A stretch of 44,414 nt of DNA from Vibrio scophthalmi LMG 19158 (GTDB lineage Bacteria; Pseudomonadota; Gammaproteobacteria; Enterobacterales; Vibrionaceae), in the NCBI RefSeq assembly GCF_000222585.1, contig NZ_AFWE01000080.1:1-44414 (forward strand), written 5' to 3'. Both the position numbers and the translations under genes were made by a program. The notes beneath the pieces were generated by a model. It saw only the letters and a list, made by a program, of their open reading frames with translations. It was not told where the DNA came from and did not search any database. This document shows, piece by piece, positions 32,876-40,325 of this stretch; the first letter of the stretch is position 1, and each line of letters starts with the position of its first letter.

Positions 32876-33736
32876 ATGAGCGAAAAGCAATACACTCCGC
32901 CTAAGGTTTGGAAAAACGAAGCTAGTAGCGGTAACAAATGGGCCAATATAAACAGTCCTGAATCTGGCGCTAGATTTGAACGAGAGCTACCTAAAGGAGG
33001 ACACCCATTTCAACTCTATTCACTAGCCACTCCAAATGGTCAAAAAGTGACTATCTTATTTGAAGAACTCTTGGCTCTAGGTATTAAAGAGGCTGAATAT
33101 GACGCATACCTCATCAATATCGGTGAATCAGATCAGTTCTCTTCTGGATTTGTAGGAGTAAACCCCAACTCTAAAATCCCTGCATTAGTTGACAAATCGG
33201 GAAGCGAAACCGTAAACGTGTTTGAATCTGCCTCTATACTGGTTCATCTTGCTGAAAAGTTTGGTAAGTTTTTGCCAAGTAATGGTTCTGCACGTAGCCA
33301 AACATTTAACTGGTTGTTTTGGGCGCAAGGGTCTGCCCCATTCTTAGGCGGTGGTTTTGGTCATTTCTATGCTTATGCGGATGAAAAGCAAGAATACCCT
33401 ATTAACCGATTTGCGATGGAAGCGAAACGTCAACTTGACGTGCTAGACAAACAACTTGCAAAGAACACTTATGTCGCTGGTGAAGAATATACTATCGCTG
33501 ATATGGCTATTTGGCCTTGGTATGGCAATTTGGTGCTAGGCAAGTTATATGATGCTGCTGAGTTCCTAGAAGTACATACCTATGAGAACGTTGTACGCTG
33601 GGCTAAACAAATAGAGTCTCGTGAAGCGGTACAACGAGGCATAGTGGTGAATAAAGGTTGGGGGGAAGAATGGGAACAAGTCCCAGAACGACACTCTGCT
33701 GAAGATATCGATCGTGTGTTGCAAATCCGCCCATAA
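32876..33736 (+). CDS. yghU: YghU-type glutathione S-transferase, complete divergent copy
   Basis: A 286-residue protein. YghU (Nu-class GST) has disulfide-bond reductase and organic peroxide reductase activity with two glutathiones. The N-terminal domain includes LYSLATPNGQKVTILFEELL (near residues 46-66) and NPNSKIPALVD; the helical domain has GGGFGHFYAYADEKQEYP and IADMAIWPWYGNLV. About two thirds of residues match the broken copy upstream across their shared part. It is slightly more AT-rich, so it was probably acquired and not made by duplication of the local gene. Confidence 0.88.
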   Translation: MSEKQYTPPKVWKNEASSGNKWANINSPESGARFERELPKGGHPFQLYSLATPNGQKVTILFEELLALGIKEAEYDAYLINIGESDQFSSGFVGVNPNSKIPALVDKSGSETVNVFESASILVHLAEKFGKFLPSNGSARSQTFNWLFWAQGSAPFLGGGFGHFYAYADEKQEYPINRFAMEAKRQLDVLDKQLAKNTYVAGEEYTIADMAIWPWYGNLVLGKLYDAAEFLEVHTYENVVRWAKQIESREAVQRGIVVNKGWGEEWEQVPERHSAEDIDRVLQIRP

Positions 33737-33781
33737 CCTTATACACAACTCACGACTCTAAGCGGTTAAGAACGGTCGACA

Positions 33782-33793
33782 AGGGTTTAAAAA
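33782..33793 (+). repeat. Left copy of a 12-bp inverted repeat
   Basis: AGGGTTTAAAAA here recurs inverted at 34468-34479. The pair encloses a single ORF and its ribosome binding site (about 700 bases in all). It may be terminal repeats of a small unit or chance in AT-rich DNA. Confidence 0.4.
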
Positions 33794-33814
33794 ATGGTTT
33801 TCTAACCCTGCAAT

Positions 33815-33840
33815 GAAGGAGGAATTACGCCTCCTTCTTT
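33815..33840. terminator. Terminator of yghU and/or the unknown convergent gene
   Basis: GAAGGAGG pairs with CCTCCTTC around 7 bases, followed by TTTTG on the plus strand. The stop codon of the minus-strand gene lies inside the hairpin. Confidence 0.75.
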
Positions 33841-34445
33841 TGATTATTCAGCTCTTGTTTGATCTGCAAGTATGCCTCTCTGGACTCTTCAGAAAGCGCT
33901 TGAACTTGCTGTTGGTAGTTGAGCATTTGCGTATCAAAAAGGTCTTTGATCAAAACTTGGTTTGTTAGATGGCGTTCAAACAGTTCTTTTACCTTATCTT
34001 CGACACCTTGACCGTTTTCAGTGAGTCTTTTTTTGTCTGAAATGGGTTTGATTAGCGATAGTATGGATTTCTTGGTCGGACAAACACCTAACAAGTTCAG
34101 TGCAAAGAAACTCATTGCCAAACACGAGAATGCGCTAAATAGTTCAGGGTGGTTGTTGATAAGCTGATTCAAGATCTGAGTAATAAGCGTGTGTTTAAAT
34201 TGTCTCGTTTGTCCTGAGATTTTTCCGCCTATTCTGGCTAATTTTGGGTTTACCTCAGATAAGTAATACTGCTGCATATCCCAGCTGGTGTGTCTGCGAT
34301 GTTCAATCTCAATCAAAAATCCTTCTAAGATATTTTCTTTCTCTCTGTGCAATGCTGCGACTCGCAGCAAATGGGCTTCGCCCTGTTTCTGAGAAAATCG
34401 CTGAAATGCTGTGGTATTGATGTTCAATTCTGTAGTGTTATTCAT
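33825..34445 (-). CDS. Unknown protein of the accessory region
   Basis: A 206-residue protein behind a strong ribosome binding site (AAAAGGAGTGAACT before ATG 34445). It is mostly helical, Gln/Lys/Glu-rich, with one hydrophobic stretch near residues 100-118 (LFSAFSCLAMSFFALNLLG) that could be a membrane or buried helix and a coiled-coil-like C terminus. I recognise no family. A short inverted repeat flanks the gene. Confidence 0.6.
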   Translation of the reverse strand: MNNTTELNINTTAFQRFSQKQGEAHLLRVAALHREKENILEGFLIEIEHRRHTSWDMQQYYLSEVNPKLARIGGKISGQTRQFKHTLITQILNQLINNHPELFSAFSCLAMSFFALNLLGVCPTKKSILSLIKPISDKKRLTENGQGVEDKVKELFERHLTNQVLIKDLFDTQMLNYQQQVQALSEESREAYLQIKQELNNQKKEA

Positions 34446-34467
34446 AGTTCACTCCTTTTAAAACGGG

Positions 34468-34479
34468 TTTTTAAACCCT
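34468..34479 (-). repeat. Right copy of a 12-bp inverted repeat
   Basis: TTTTTAAACCCT, inverse of AGGGTTTAAAAA at 33782-33793. It also forms part of a local GGGTTT/AAACCC hairpin upstream of the unknown gene. Confidence 0.4.
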
Positions 34480-34701
34480 AAGTCAGTGATCCATAAATCG
34501 AATAAACGTCAAATTGAGTAAAAGTTGAGCGTGAGAAAAATCCCTCAACTACGGTGTTTTTGCGTTTAGAGAATATTATTGTGCTTGGAAAATTGAACGA
34601 GACGGCGAGTTTTTCAAAAAAATATCTTAGTGAATCCCTTTTTCTAAAAGGATTTGAGAGTGAAAAATCCTTAGTTGTCAAGAAAAAAAATAAAATAATT
34701 C

Positions 34702-34730
34702 TTGCATCTTGATATTAATTTTGATATGAT
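34702..34730 (+). promoter_or_regulatory. Extended -10 promoter for the candidate structured RNA
   Basis: TATGAT (34725-34730) is preceded by TG one base upstream, an extended -10 element. A weak -35 (TTGCAT, 34702-34707) lies 17 bases away. Transcription should start near 34737, exactly where the first long hairpin begins. Confidence 0.65.
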
Positions 34731-34735
34731 ATGAG

Positions 34736-35240
34736 AACACTAAACGTTGTACGTGAGTTTTAGTGTTGAAATCGCTAAGTATTCCAAAGGAAGTGGAATA
34801 ATTGATAGAGTCATCGAATGACACTTTAGCGTAAGTGAAAATTATTTTCGCTTTATATTGGCTTATCTACGGACATACACCTCCGTTGTTTGCCGCCAAA
34901 TAGTACGAACGAAATGTTCGAATAAAACTTAGCAGCCCCGTTGATGAGGGTAGCTACACAAAATAACTGTAAGTGCCACTTGAAGAGGAGTGTTTGACGA
35001 AAGAACAGTGAATAAACGTTGTTGATAGCTTTTAGGCTATCAGATCAATCTTATTGGGATTGATGTGCCTTCGCTTTAAGCGATAGAGAAACATAAATAG
35101 GTGTCGTGTATTGCGATTACGATCCTGACGTTTATTGATTTTCAGTGTGTTTTATCACTGAAAAATGCTGTGCTAATTCGTTAAAACGCCACTCATCTCA
35201 GGCTGTGTGTTTTGTGATTTGGTGACAAATTAACTTTGGA
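34736..35240 (+). ncRNA. Candidate large structured RNA of unknown class
   Basis: About 500 bases without a protein-coding ORF but packed with perfect stems. Hairpins, left arm to right arm: 34736-34744/34759-34767 (9 bp), 34780-34786/34794-34800 (7), 34810-34814/34818-34822 (5), 34833-34841/34845-34853 (9, one G-U), 34869-34873/34882-34886 (5), 34906-34910/34916-34920 (5), 35023-35029/35036-35042 (7), 35044-35050/35058-35064 (7), 35071-35075/35079-35083 (5), and 35139-35147/35156-35164 (9). Two longer-range helices enclose groups of hairpins: CGCTAA 34773-34778 with TTAGCG 34826-34831, and AATAAACGT 35011-35019 with ACGTTTATT 35128-35136, which closes a multi-branch domain. It could be a free ncRNA or the long leader of the genes that follow. 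I recognise no known class, and no reverse transcriptase is nearby in the window to suggest a retron. Confidence 0.6.
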
Positions 35241-35249
35241 GGAAACGCT

Positions 35250-35372
35250 ATGTCATTATTAACATCGATTCAAATTAAACCTACCTTGCACTCGTTCGTG
35301 TCTATCACTTACGAGGGATTTTCATATCTGCAATTCCATCAACTCTCTTTCTATTTGTGGCGTTTTTCATAG
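35250..35372 (+). CDS. 40-residue peptide directly after the structured RNA
   Basis: ATG 35250 follows GGAGG at an ideal distance of seven bases, the strongest ribosome binding site in this part of the window. The product (MSLLTSIQIKPTLHSF ... YLWRFS) is hydrophobic and aromatic with few charges. No family recognised. It may be a leader peptide, a small membrane peptide or a toxin-like peptide; the gene is too short to decide. Confidence 0.5.
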   Translation: MSLLTSIQIKPTLHSFVSITYEGFSYLQFHQLSFYLWRFS

Positions 35373-35376
35373 CCAG

Positions 35377-35458
35377 CGTTCTGATTGTCCTAATTTAGAA
35401 CGTTAATTAATTAGAAACTTAAAGTAATACGCTCTCTGGGCGGGGGTTCTTGCACCCC
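35377..35458 (+). promoter_or_regulatory. Two hairpins in the leader of the 311-residue gene
   Basis: CGTTCT/AGAACG (35377-35382 with 35397-35402) and GGGGT/ACCCC (35443-35447 with 35454-35458) lie between the 40-codon ORF and the next gene. Neither is followed by a T-run, so they look like part of the structured leader and not terminators. Confidence 0.4.
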
Positions 35459-35493
35459 AAAGAAAACAAATAATCAATTAGAAGGAAAATATT

Positions 35494-36429
35494 ATGAAAT
35501 ATACAAAATTATATCGAGATCAACTAGAAATGTTCAAAAGTACAACTCAAGGAAAACAAGCTCTTAGGAATATGTTTGGTCGTAAACCAGTGAGCTTTCC
35601 TCGATTTGTGAAAACGATAAAAGCACTCTCTAGTCAATCAGTGGATGGGAAGCCGTTGCAACGTACTCTCAGTGAAGAGTTGCAGTGGCGGACTTTAGGT
35701 TCTCCAGTGATATTTTTAGAGAATGAAGCTCTTGTCAAATGCTTGCATAGTTCTCAGTTTAATTATGAAAAAGACTTTGCTGTTGTACCTCCTTTTAAAT
35801 CTTTTTCAATGTCCTTTCCCGAAAAGACGGTCATTAATGGTGTTGAGCTTAAAAGTGCTCTTGTTTCGATTATGACACGCAAAGAGTTTTTAGATCTTTA
35901 TGGTCCATCCGTTATTACTCTCGGAGATGTTTATAACACTGAATATGGAGATGATGAATTGTGTATCTCAATCCAGTTTGAAAATGGATTTGGTGTTATT
36001 GATTCGAACTTTGCACATATCTCGAAGCTCACTTCTGTGCTTAACAACAATGCGTTAAGACCATTAAAGAATCAAGGGACAGAAGCATTAGATGCGTTGA
36101 CCAAGATCGCTTTAGCATTATGTGTTTATCACAGTGCAACGGACGGGGAGAAGCTAAAAAAAGGTTATCCATCCTCGACAATGGTTTTTCCAAAAGGAAA
36201 AAATAAATCGAATTATCAAGCAATAACAGCTCAATATTCTAAAAGTCGGCTTCAAGTTAGTGAAGGAGAAAAAGGTCGAAAAATAACGCACCGTGTACCT
36301 CACTTTAGAAACTTGAGAGCAGAATGTTTTTACAAGAAAGATGAGTACAAACACTTGAAACGTGGTTCTCGATGGACATTCGTCAAAGGTGTTGATCTCA
36401 ATGGCAGTATGAACACTTTAGAGCAATGA
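35494..36429 (+). CDS. Unknown protein of mobile-element type, 311 residues
   Basis: A 311-residue soluble protein behind AGAAGGAAAA. The C-terminal part (RVPHFRNLRAECFYKKDEYKHLKRGSRWTFVKG) resembles the VSPHWRxGHFRN...W(V)xP tail seen in uncharacterised phage and plasmid proteins. The rest (for example LGSPVIFLENEALVK, LTKIALALCVYHSATDG) matches no family I know. It leads a run of three same-strand unknown genes after the structured RNA. Confidence 0.6.
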   Translation: MKYTKLYRDQLEMFKSTTQGKQALRNMFGRKPVSFPRFVKTIKALSSQSVDGKPLQRTLSEELQWRTLGSPVIFLENEALVKCLHSSQFNYEKDFAVVPPFKSFSMSFPEKTVINGVELKSALVSIMTRKEFLDLYGPSVITLGDVYNTEYGDDELCISIQFENGFGVIDSNFAHISKLTSVLNNNALRPLKNQGTEALDALTKIALALCVYHSATDGEKLKKGYPSSTMVFPKGKNKSNYQAITAQYSKSRLQVSEGEKGRKITHRVPHFRNLRAECFYKKDEYKHLKRGSRWTFVKGVDLNGSMNTLEQ

Positions 36430-36463
36430 AAACTAACAGAAAATAAATGAAGAGGATTATTTG

Positions 36464-36850
36464 ATGGAAAGAATGAATACAAAAAATATTTTAGTGAAGC
36501 TAGAGAAAGCAGTCGAGAGCTATGGTGGTTGGTTTTGGCACGATGAACTAACTGGTATTGAAGAGCTAGAAGAAACAATTGATAGCTGTATCTGGGATAA
36601 AAAGCCTGACTTTGAGTATTTGGCTTTGGAAGTGCTCAAATACTTAGAAGTTATTGATAGATATCACGTTATTGAAACTGAAACAATTCGGCTCAAAGCT
36701 GAGATTTGGAGCGATGAAGAAGAGTTCCTTTATCACGGAGGGGATGAATGTTTTGACAGCTTTGATGAATATCTTGAGTGCAAAAAGGCCGACATTTTTT
36801 ATGGTCTAAGAGAAGTGTTGGTTCGTGAATTAATAGACATTCACTCCTAA
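36464..36850 (+). CDS. Unknown acidic protein, 128 residues
   Basis: ATG 36464 follows GAAGAGGATT. The product is very acidic (many Glu and Asp), aromatic-rich and probably helical (EELEETIDSCIWDKKPDFEYLALEVLKYLE in the middle). Acidity recalls DNA-mimic anti-restriction proteins, but I see no specific ArdA/Ocr signature. It lies 34 bases after the 311-residue gene in the same direction. Confidence 0.55.
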   Translation: MERMNTKNILVKLEKAVESYGGWFWHDELTGIEELEETIDSCIWDKKPDFEYLALEVLKYLEVIDRYHVIETETIRLKAEIWSDEEEFLYHGGDECFDSFDEYLECKKADIFYGLREVLVRELIDIHS

Positions 36851-36907
36851 AAATAAGAAGGGGACAAACAGCAGCGGAGTCTGCACTAACTATAAGCGAG
36901 AAAAATA

Positions 36908-37258
36908 ATGATAAAACAGAGTAACGCAGTAGAAAATAAGGCTATTACAAGGGCAATAGAAACGTGGTCAATCAGTGAGATGTATGAAAAATGGCAGATC
37001 GCAGAGCGTATTGACGATAATGATTTAGAGTTGATAGAAAAAGCCGTCAGAGATTTAGTTGTGTCGAACCAAATCAATGTACTACTGGCATTTCCCAATT
37101 ATACAAGGTTATGCGTCATTGAAGCACTTGACTGGTACGATCAACTTTCGATGGATAATGTCTATTACATTGAGCAACAGCTTCACCTTGCAAGGGATGA
37201 CTATCAAATAGACGATTCTGATTTTGAGGTGATGATGAGAAGGGTGAAACGACACTAA
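36908..37258 (+). CDS. Unknown protein, 116 residues
   Basis: A helical protein from ATG 36908 with KWQIAERIDDNDLELIEKAV and SMDNVYYIEQQLHLARDDYQ. No family recognised. Third of the same-strand unknown genes and followed by a terminator. Confidence 0.55.
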   Translation: MIKQSNAVENKAITRAIETWSISEMYEKWQIAERIDDNDLELIEKAVRDLVVSNQINVLLAFPNYTRLCVIEALDWYDQLSMDNVYYIEQQLHLARDDYQIDDSDFEVMMRRVKRH

Positions 37259-37278
37259 ATCGAAACTTGTATGCAAAG

Positions 37279-37298
37279 AAGCCCGTGAAGGGCTTTTT
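37279..37298. terminator. Terminator between convergent genes
   Basis: AAGCCC pairs with GGGCTT around 5 bases with TTTTT after it on the plus strand. It separates the unknown operon from the ArdC-like gene. Confidence 0.8.
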
Positions 37299-37318
37299 GC
37301 GTTTTAAGGCACTTGTTT

Positions 37319-38746
37319 TTACAGCGATAGACGGGTCGAAGCACGAAGTTTTTGCTCTGGGCTTGTTTCTGCTGCTGGTACGGGATCAAAATCAATATCG
37401 TTAAACAACGACTGCTTCACGTCCAATTCAGCGACTTTCTTTTCTAACTCACTTGCGGCTGGTCCGTAGATCTTCACGGCTTTTTCTTGGCTGAATACCT
37501 CAATGCCTTTGCTTATATGATTAAAACCGACAATCTCTTGGTTTCGCAAAGGGATCATAGTGCCATAAGTATCGGCTTGGTCATTCAAAAAATCACGTAA
37601 TTCTTGACGGTATTTAGGCACAAAATCAACAGTTTGGTCTAACTGGTTAGGGATGCGGTAATCTGGCTGATTTTCAAGTTTTAATTTATGCTCTGCTACT
37701 TTATCAGAGATGTATTTTTGTGCTTCTTTGGCTTGCTTACAGACACTCAATAACACTTTTTTCTTATCAGAGAAATTGCTTGCCCACCCTTCGATGTATC
37801 TGGCGTGTGCATTAAATGTCTCTAGTCCCTGCTCTAGACACAAAAACATAGTGCTAGTCTCAGCGATTAATTCTTCTTTCGAGTAGCCCAAAGTGCCAAA
37901 AGCGTTGCTCATATCTCGACCTAGAGCTTTTGAAGTAGAATGAGATAATTCGTGAAGCGCTAAAGCCAAAAATGCTTTATCAGATGAGCATTTTTTACGC
38001 AGTGGCAATACTATGATGTGCTCCTTGGGCGAATAATAAGCACGATCTTCGTTTTTTTCAATCACAGGAACGCCCATTGCGTCAATGATCATCAATGCTT
38101 GTTGCACAAAACGTTCATCCTTCATTTCTTGACTCATTTCCTGCTTCTCTAGCTCTTCTTGCTTGGCGAAATAGGGACGCTCATCAATGAACGATTGAGG
38201 CAGGAGGTGTTTGATTTTTTCGAGCGGAAAGACCTTATATGGCTTTAAACCTTTACGGTGTTGATAGCCATTATCTCGCATCTCTTTGAAGCTCATAGCG
38301 TGCGTTTCACGCTCGAACTGACTCTTACTTAGTGCTTTACCGTCTTTTTTGAAGCTTTCGAGGTATTTCACCACAACAGAATCTAATTTTAATCCTTTCA
38401 ATGGTTTATCGGGATCAAACGTATCGGATTTTGGTGGTAATTGGTCTTTATGCTGTTCCAGTAGGTCAGCAGCTTGCTTGAACGTTGCGTAAATCGGTAT
38501 TTTCGTTGCTTGTTCTTGTTGATCTTGAAGCAGCATTATAATGTTAATACCAGCATATTGATCATTATGAAAATTGACTGGTAACGCATTTAGCGAAGAA
38601 CGGAAAAAACTTATCTCATTTTCACTGTTAGAGCTTGGCTTTTCGCCTTTGGGCTTGGAAAAATAATCAAATAACCTGTCCAGTATCAGATCTTGTTGGC
38701 TCTTTTTTTCGGTAGTGCGAGCCGCACTCAGTCTTGTTTTTTTCAT
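37319..38746 (-). CDS. ArdC-like antirestriction protein with zincin-type protease domain
   Basis: A 475-residue protein. The N-terminal domain (about residues 15-130) resembles the DUF1738 ssDNA-binding region of ArdC/TraC-type proteins, including NDQYAGINIIMLLQDQ in place of the usual GINVLLLW motif. The C-terminal half holds the metallopeptidase site HELSH (265-269) and the partner motif EELIAE (291-296), as in ArdC. Such proteins enter recipient cells with conjugative DNA and protect it against restriction. Its presence supports a plasmid or conjugative origin for this region. AAGGAGTTACTT precedes the start. Confidence 0.75.
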   Translation of the reverse strand: MKKTRLSAARTTEKKSQQDLILDRLFDYFSKPKGEKPSSNSENEISFFRSSLNALPVNFHNDQYAGINIIMLLQDQQEQATKIPIYATFKQAADLLEQHKDQLPPKSDTFDPDKPLKGLKLDSVVVKYLESFKKDGKALSKSQFERETHAMSFKEMRDNGYQHRKGLKPYKVFPLEKIKHLLPQSFIDERPYFAKQEELEKQEMSQEMKDERFVQQALMIIDAMGVPVIEKNEDRAYYSPKEHIIVLPLRKKCSSDKAFLALALHELSHSTSKALGRDMSNAFGTLGYSKEELIAETSTMFLCLEQGLETFNAHARYIEGWASNFSDKKKVLLSVCKQAKEAQKYISDKVAEHKLKLENQPDYRIPNQLDQTVDFVPKYRQELRDFLNDQADTYGTMIPLRNQEIVGFNHISKGIEVFSQEKAVKIYGPAASELEKKVAELDVKQSLFNDIDFDPVPAAETSPEQKLRASTRLSL

Positions 38747-38829
38747 AAGTAACTCCTTGTTTCTATAGGGTTACTTATGTCGTATCACGCCTCTGCACTT
38801 TTGAAAGTTTCAGCCGATTAAGTGACTGT

Positions 38830-40041
38830 TTATTCCTGAAAAATAAAGGGTTTTATTTTTGATTTGCTGATAATTTCTGGTGTTAAAACCACCATTTCGT
38901 TAGTAGTTTTTGACTTATCACACAAGCTCAATGCACCATTTACAGTGCGACACGCAACGGTGTTTTCGTCAGATACTGCCAAAACCCAAGCTTCGTCTAA
39001 CTCATCAAGATCTAAATCAAATGCCTCTTCTAGTTCAGCGATAGCAGTCTGCTTCGTTACTCTCTTCTGCTTAAATGTTGTAAAACATACTACATTCGTA
39101 TGAGTGGCATTATCAGCTTCAAAAACAGCCGAATTAGCGGCAGTTTTTGTTTCGTGAGCCTCTGGCTCACTCTCTTGAATATTTTGGCTCTGAGTGGCTT
39201 TTGAGCGTTGTTTTGGTGCTTTGGCTTCGTCTTCACGCATCTTAGCCACAAAACCGTTATCGACACTTTTGATATTAAACCTAGAAAATGGTTTTGGAAT
39301 GCCAGGCAAGTGACACAGCTCTTTTTCATACTCAAGAACGTGCTTTTCTTTCAGCTTCTCAAAAGAAACCGACAGTTTTTTGTTTAAATCACCTTTAATG
39401 CCCAAAATGTTTGAGATATAGCTCTTTGTGAAAAATGGAGCGTCTAATCCTCTAAGAGATTGAACTATCAGGAAAATAGGGATTTGATTTTTCCTTTTGA
39501 TTGCGACAAAGTCGCTTTTCTGGATGAATGTAAGTGAATGATCACGCTCATTCATATAGTCGATAAACTCATCGTGAAGCTCAAATCGCAAACTATTATC
39601 GAAGTGGTTGATGAATAGCTCTTCAAAGATAGTGACTGGTTCATCATTAACAAAAAACTCTACCTTCTTGAATCGGTCGATAAAGTTTTCAATCTTTTCA
39701 ATCAATTGACTGAGAGTAAAATTACCCTTTAGTTTTAACTGCTTGAAGATTTTTGAGCCTTTGTCCAAGCTTAGAATCACGCACTCGTCATTTTCTTCAT
39801 TGTTAGAGTTGAGATAGTAGTTATGGTGTTCAACAAGTAACAAACTGAAAAGTAGGATCTCCACAAATGTGTCGCAGTAAAGTCCATCTAAATCATAACG
39901 CTGCTGTGATAGGTTATGAGTGATCACATCAATGTTTTGTTCAGCGTTGTTTCTGAAAAAACCGACCTGAAGAAGTTCTGTTGGTAGGGCTAATGTTTGG
40001 TTAGAAAGAAAATCGTAGTGGGATAGTGGTCTAGTGCTCAT
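38830..40041 (-). CDS. Probable plasmid-type replication initiator
   Basis: A 403-residue protein with no sure family match. The N-terminal ~270 residues look like two winged-helix domains, with a hydrophobic helix FVEILLFSLLLVEHHNYYL, the strand-turn PIFLIVQSLRGLDAPFFTKS and the stretch SYISNILGIKGDLNKKLSVSFEKLK, a layout typical of Rep initiators. Residues ~285-330 are a low-complexity Glu/Ala/Thr linker before an acidic C-terminal domain. Just upstream lie three phased iterons, a palindrome at the promoter and a possible antisense RNA, the usual setting of a rep gene. Function is inferred mainly from that context. Confidence 0.5.
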   Translation of the reverse strand: MSTRPLSHYDFLSNQTLALPTELLQVGFFRNNAEQNIDVITHNLSQQRYDLDGLYCDTFVEILLFSLLLVEHHNYYLNSNNEENDECVILSLDKGSKIFKQLKLKGNFTLSQLIEKIENFIDRFKKVEFFVNDEPVTIFEELFINHFDNSLRFELHDEFIDYMNERDHSLTFIQKSDFVAIKRKNQIPIFLIVQSLRGLDAPFFTKSYISNILGIKGDLNKKLSVSFEKLKEKHVLEYEKELCHLPGIPKPFSRFNIKSVDNGFVAKMREDEAKAPKQRSKATQSQNIQESEPEAHETKTAANSAVFEADNATHTNVVCFTTFKQKRVTKQTAIAELEEAFDLDLDELDEAWVLAVSDENTVACRTVNGALSLCDKSKTTNEMVVLTPEIISKSKIKPFIFQE

Positions 40042-40075
40042 TGGGTTACTCCTTAGTTAATTTTAACAAGAAGTC

Positions 40076-40103
40076 TTGACTCAATGGTTATCCGTGATAC
40101 GTT
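40076..40103 (+). promoter_or_regulatory. Possible promoter of a counter-transcribed RNA
   Basis: TTGACT (40076-40081) and TACGTT (40098-40103) with TG one base before the latter (extended -10), 16-base spacing. It points against the Rep-like gene and would make an RNA ending at the hairpin 40146-40168. Confidence 0.35.
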
Positions 40104-40109
40104 GAAATT

Positions 40110-40170
40110 ATAATCTGTTGCAATGCACCTATTGTATTGAATAAGAACCAAGTTGACGCTTGGTTTTTCT
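40110..40170 (+). ncRNA. Possible ~60-nt antisense RNA to the rep leader
   Basis: Between the promoter at 40076-40103 and a hairpin terminator (AACCAAG 40146-40152, CTTGGTT 40159-40165, then TTT), the plus strand would give an RNA of about 60 bases complementary to the untranslated leader of the Rep-like gene. Many plasmids limit copy number this way. The terminator is clear; the promoter is inferred. Confidence 0.35.
40146..40168 (+). terminator. Hairpin terminator in the rep leader, plus strand
   Basis: AACCAAG and CTTGGTT pair perfectly around TTGACG and are followed by TTT and a further T-rich run. No plus-strand gene ends here, so it must serve an antisense transcript. Confidence 0.65.
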
Positions 40171-40241
40171 TGTTTTTATCCCTATGTTTTACCGCAGATC
40201 GAAAAAACTTCAAGAGTTGAACAGCAAAAAAATCCAGAAAT

Positions 40242-40281
40242 ATTATTCTGCTTTTTGAGCCATTGTGTAATCCAATTACAC
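40242..40281 (-). promoter_or_regulatory. Candidate rep promoter with overlapping palindrome
   Basis: On the minus strand TTACAC (40270-40265) and AATAAT (40247-40242) lie 17 bases apart. The inverted repeat GTGTAAT/ATTACAC (40265-40271 with 40275-40281) covers the -35 box, a position for autorepression. It would give a leader of about 190 bases. Confidence 0.45.
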
Positions 40282-40325
40282 CGTTTCTAAAAATCTATCT
40301 TTAATAGAAGGTATATCTATTGGTG

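Noticed and set aside
34478-34681. 67-codon minus-strand ORF upstream of the structured RNA
   Set aside because: No ribosome binding site, no recognisable family, and it runs against the promoter region of the candidate RNA.
34736-35240. Retron (msr-msd RNA)
   Set aside because: The region has hairpins, but no reverse transcriptase is encoded in the window and no paired a1/a2 ends with branching G were found.
38864-39335. ORFs within the Rep-like gene on both strands
   Set aside because: Shadow frames of a 403-codon gene; composition is that of out-of-frame reading.
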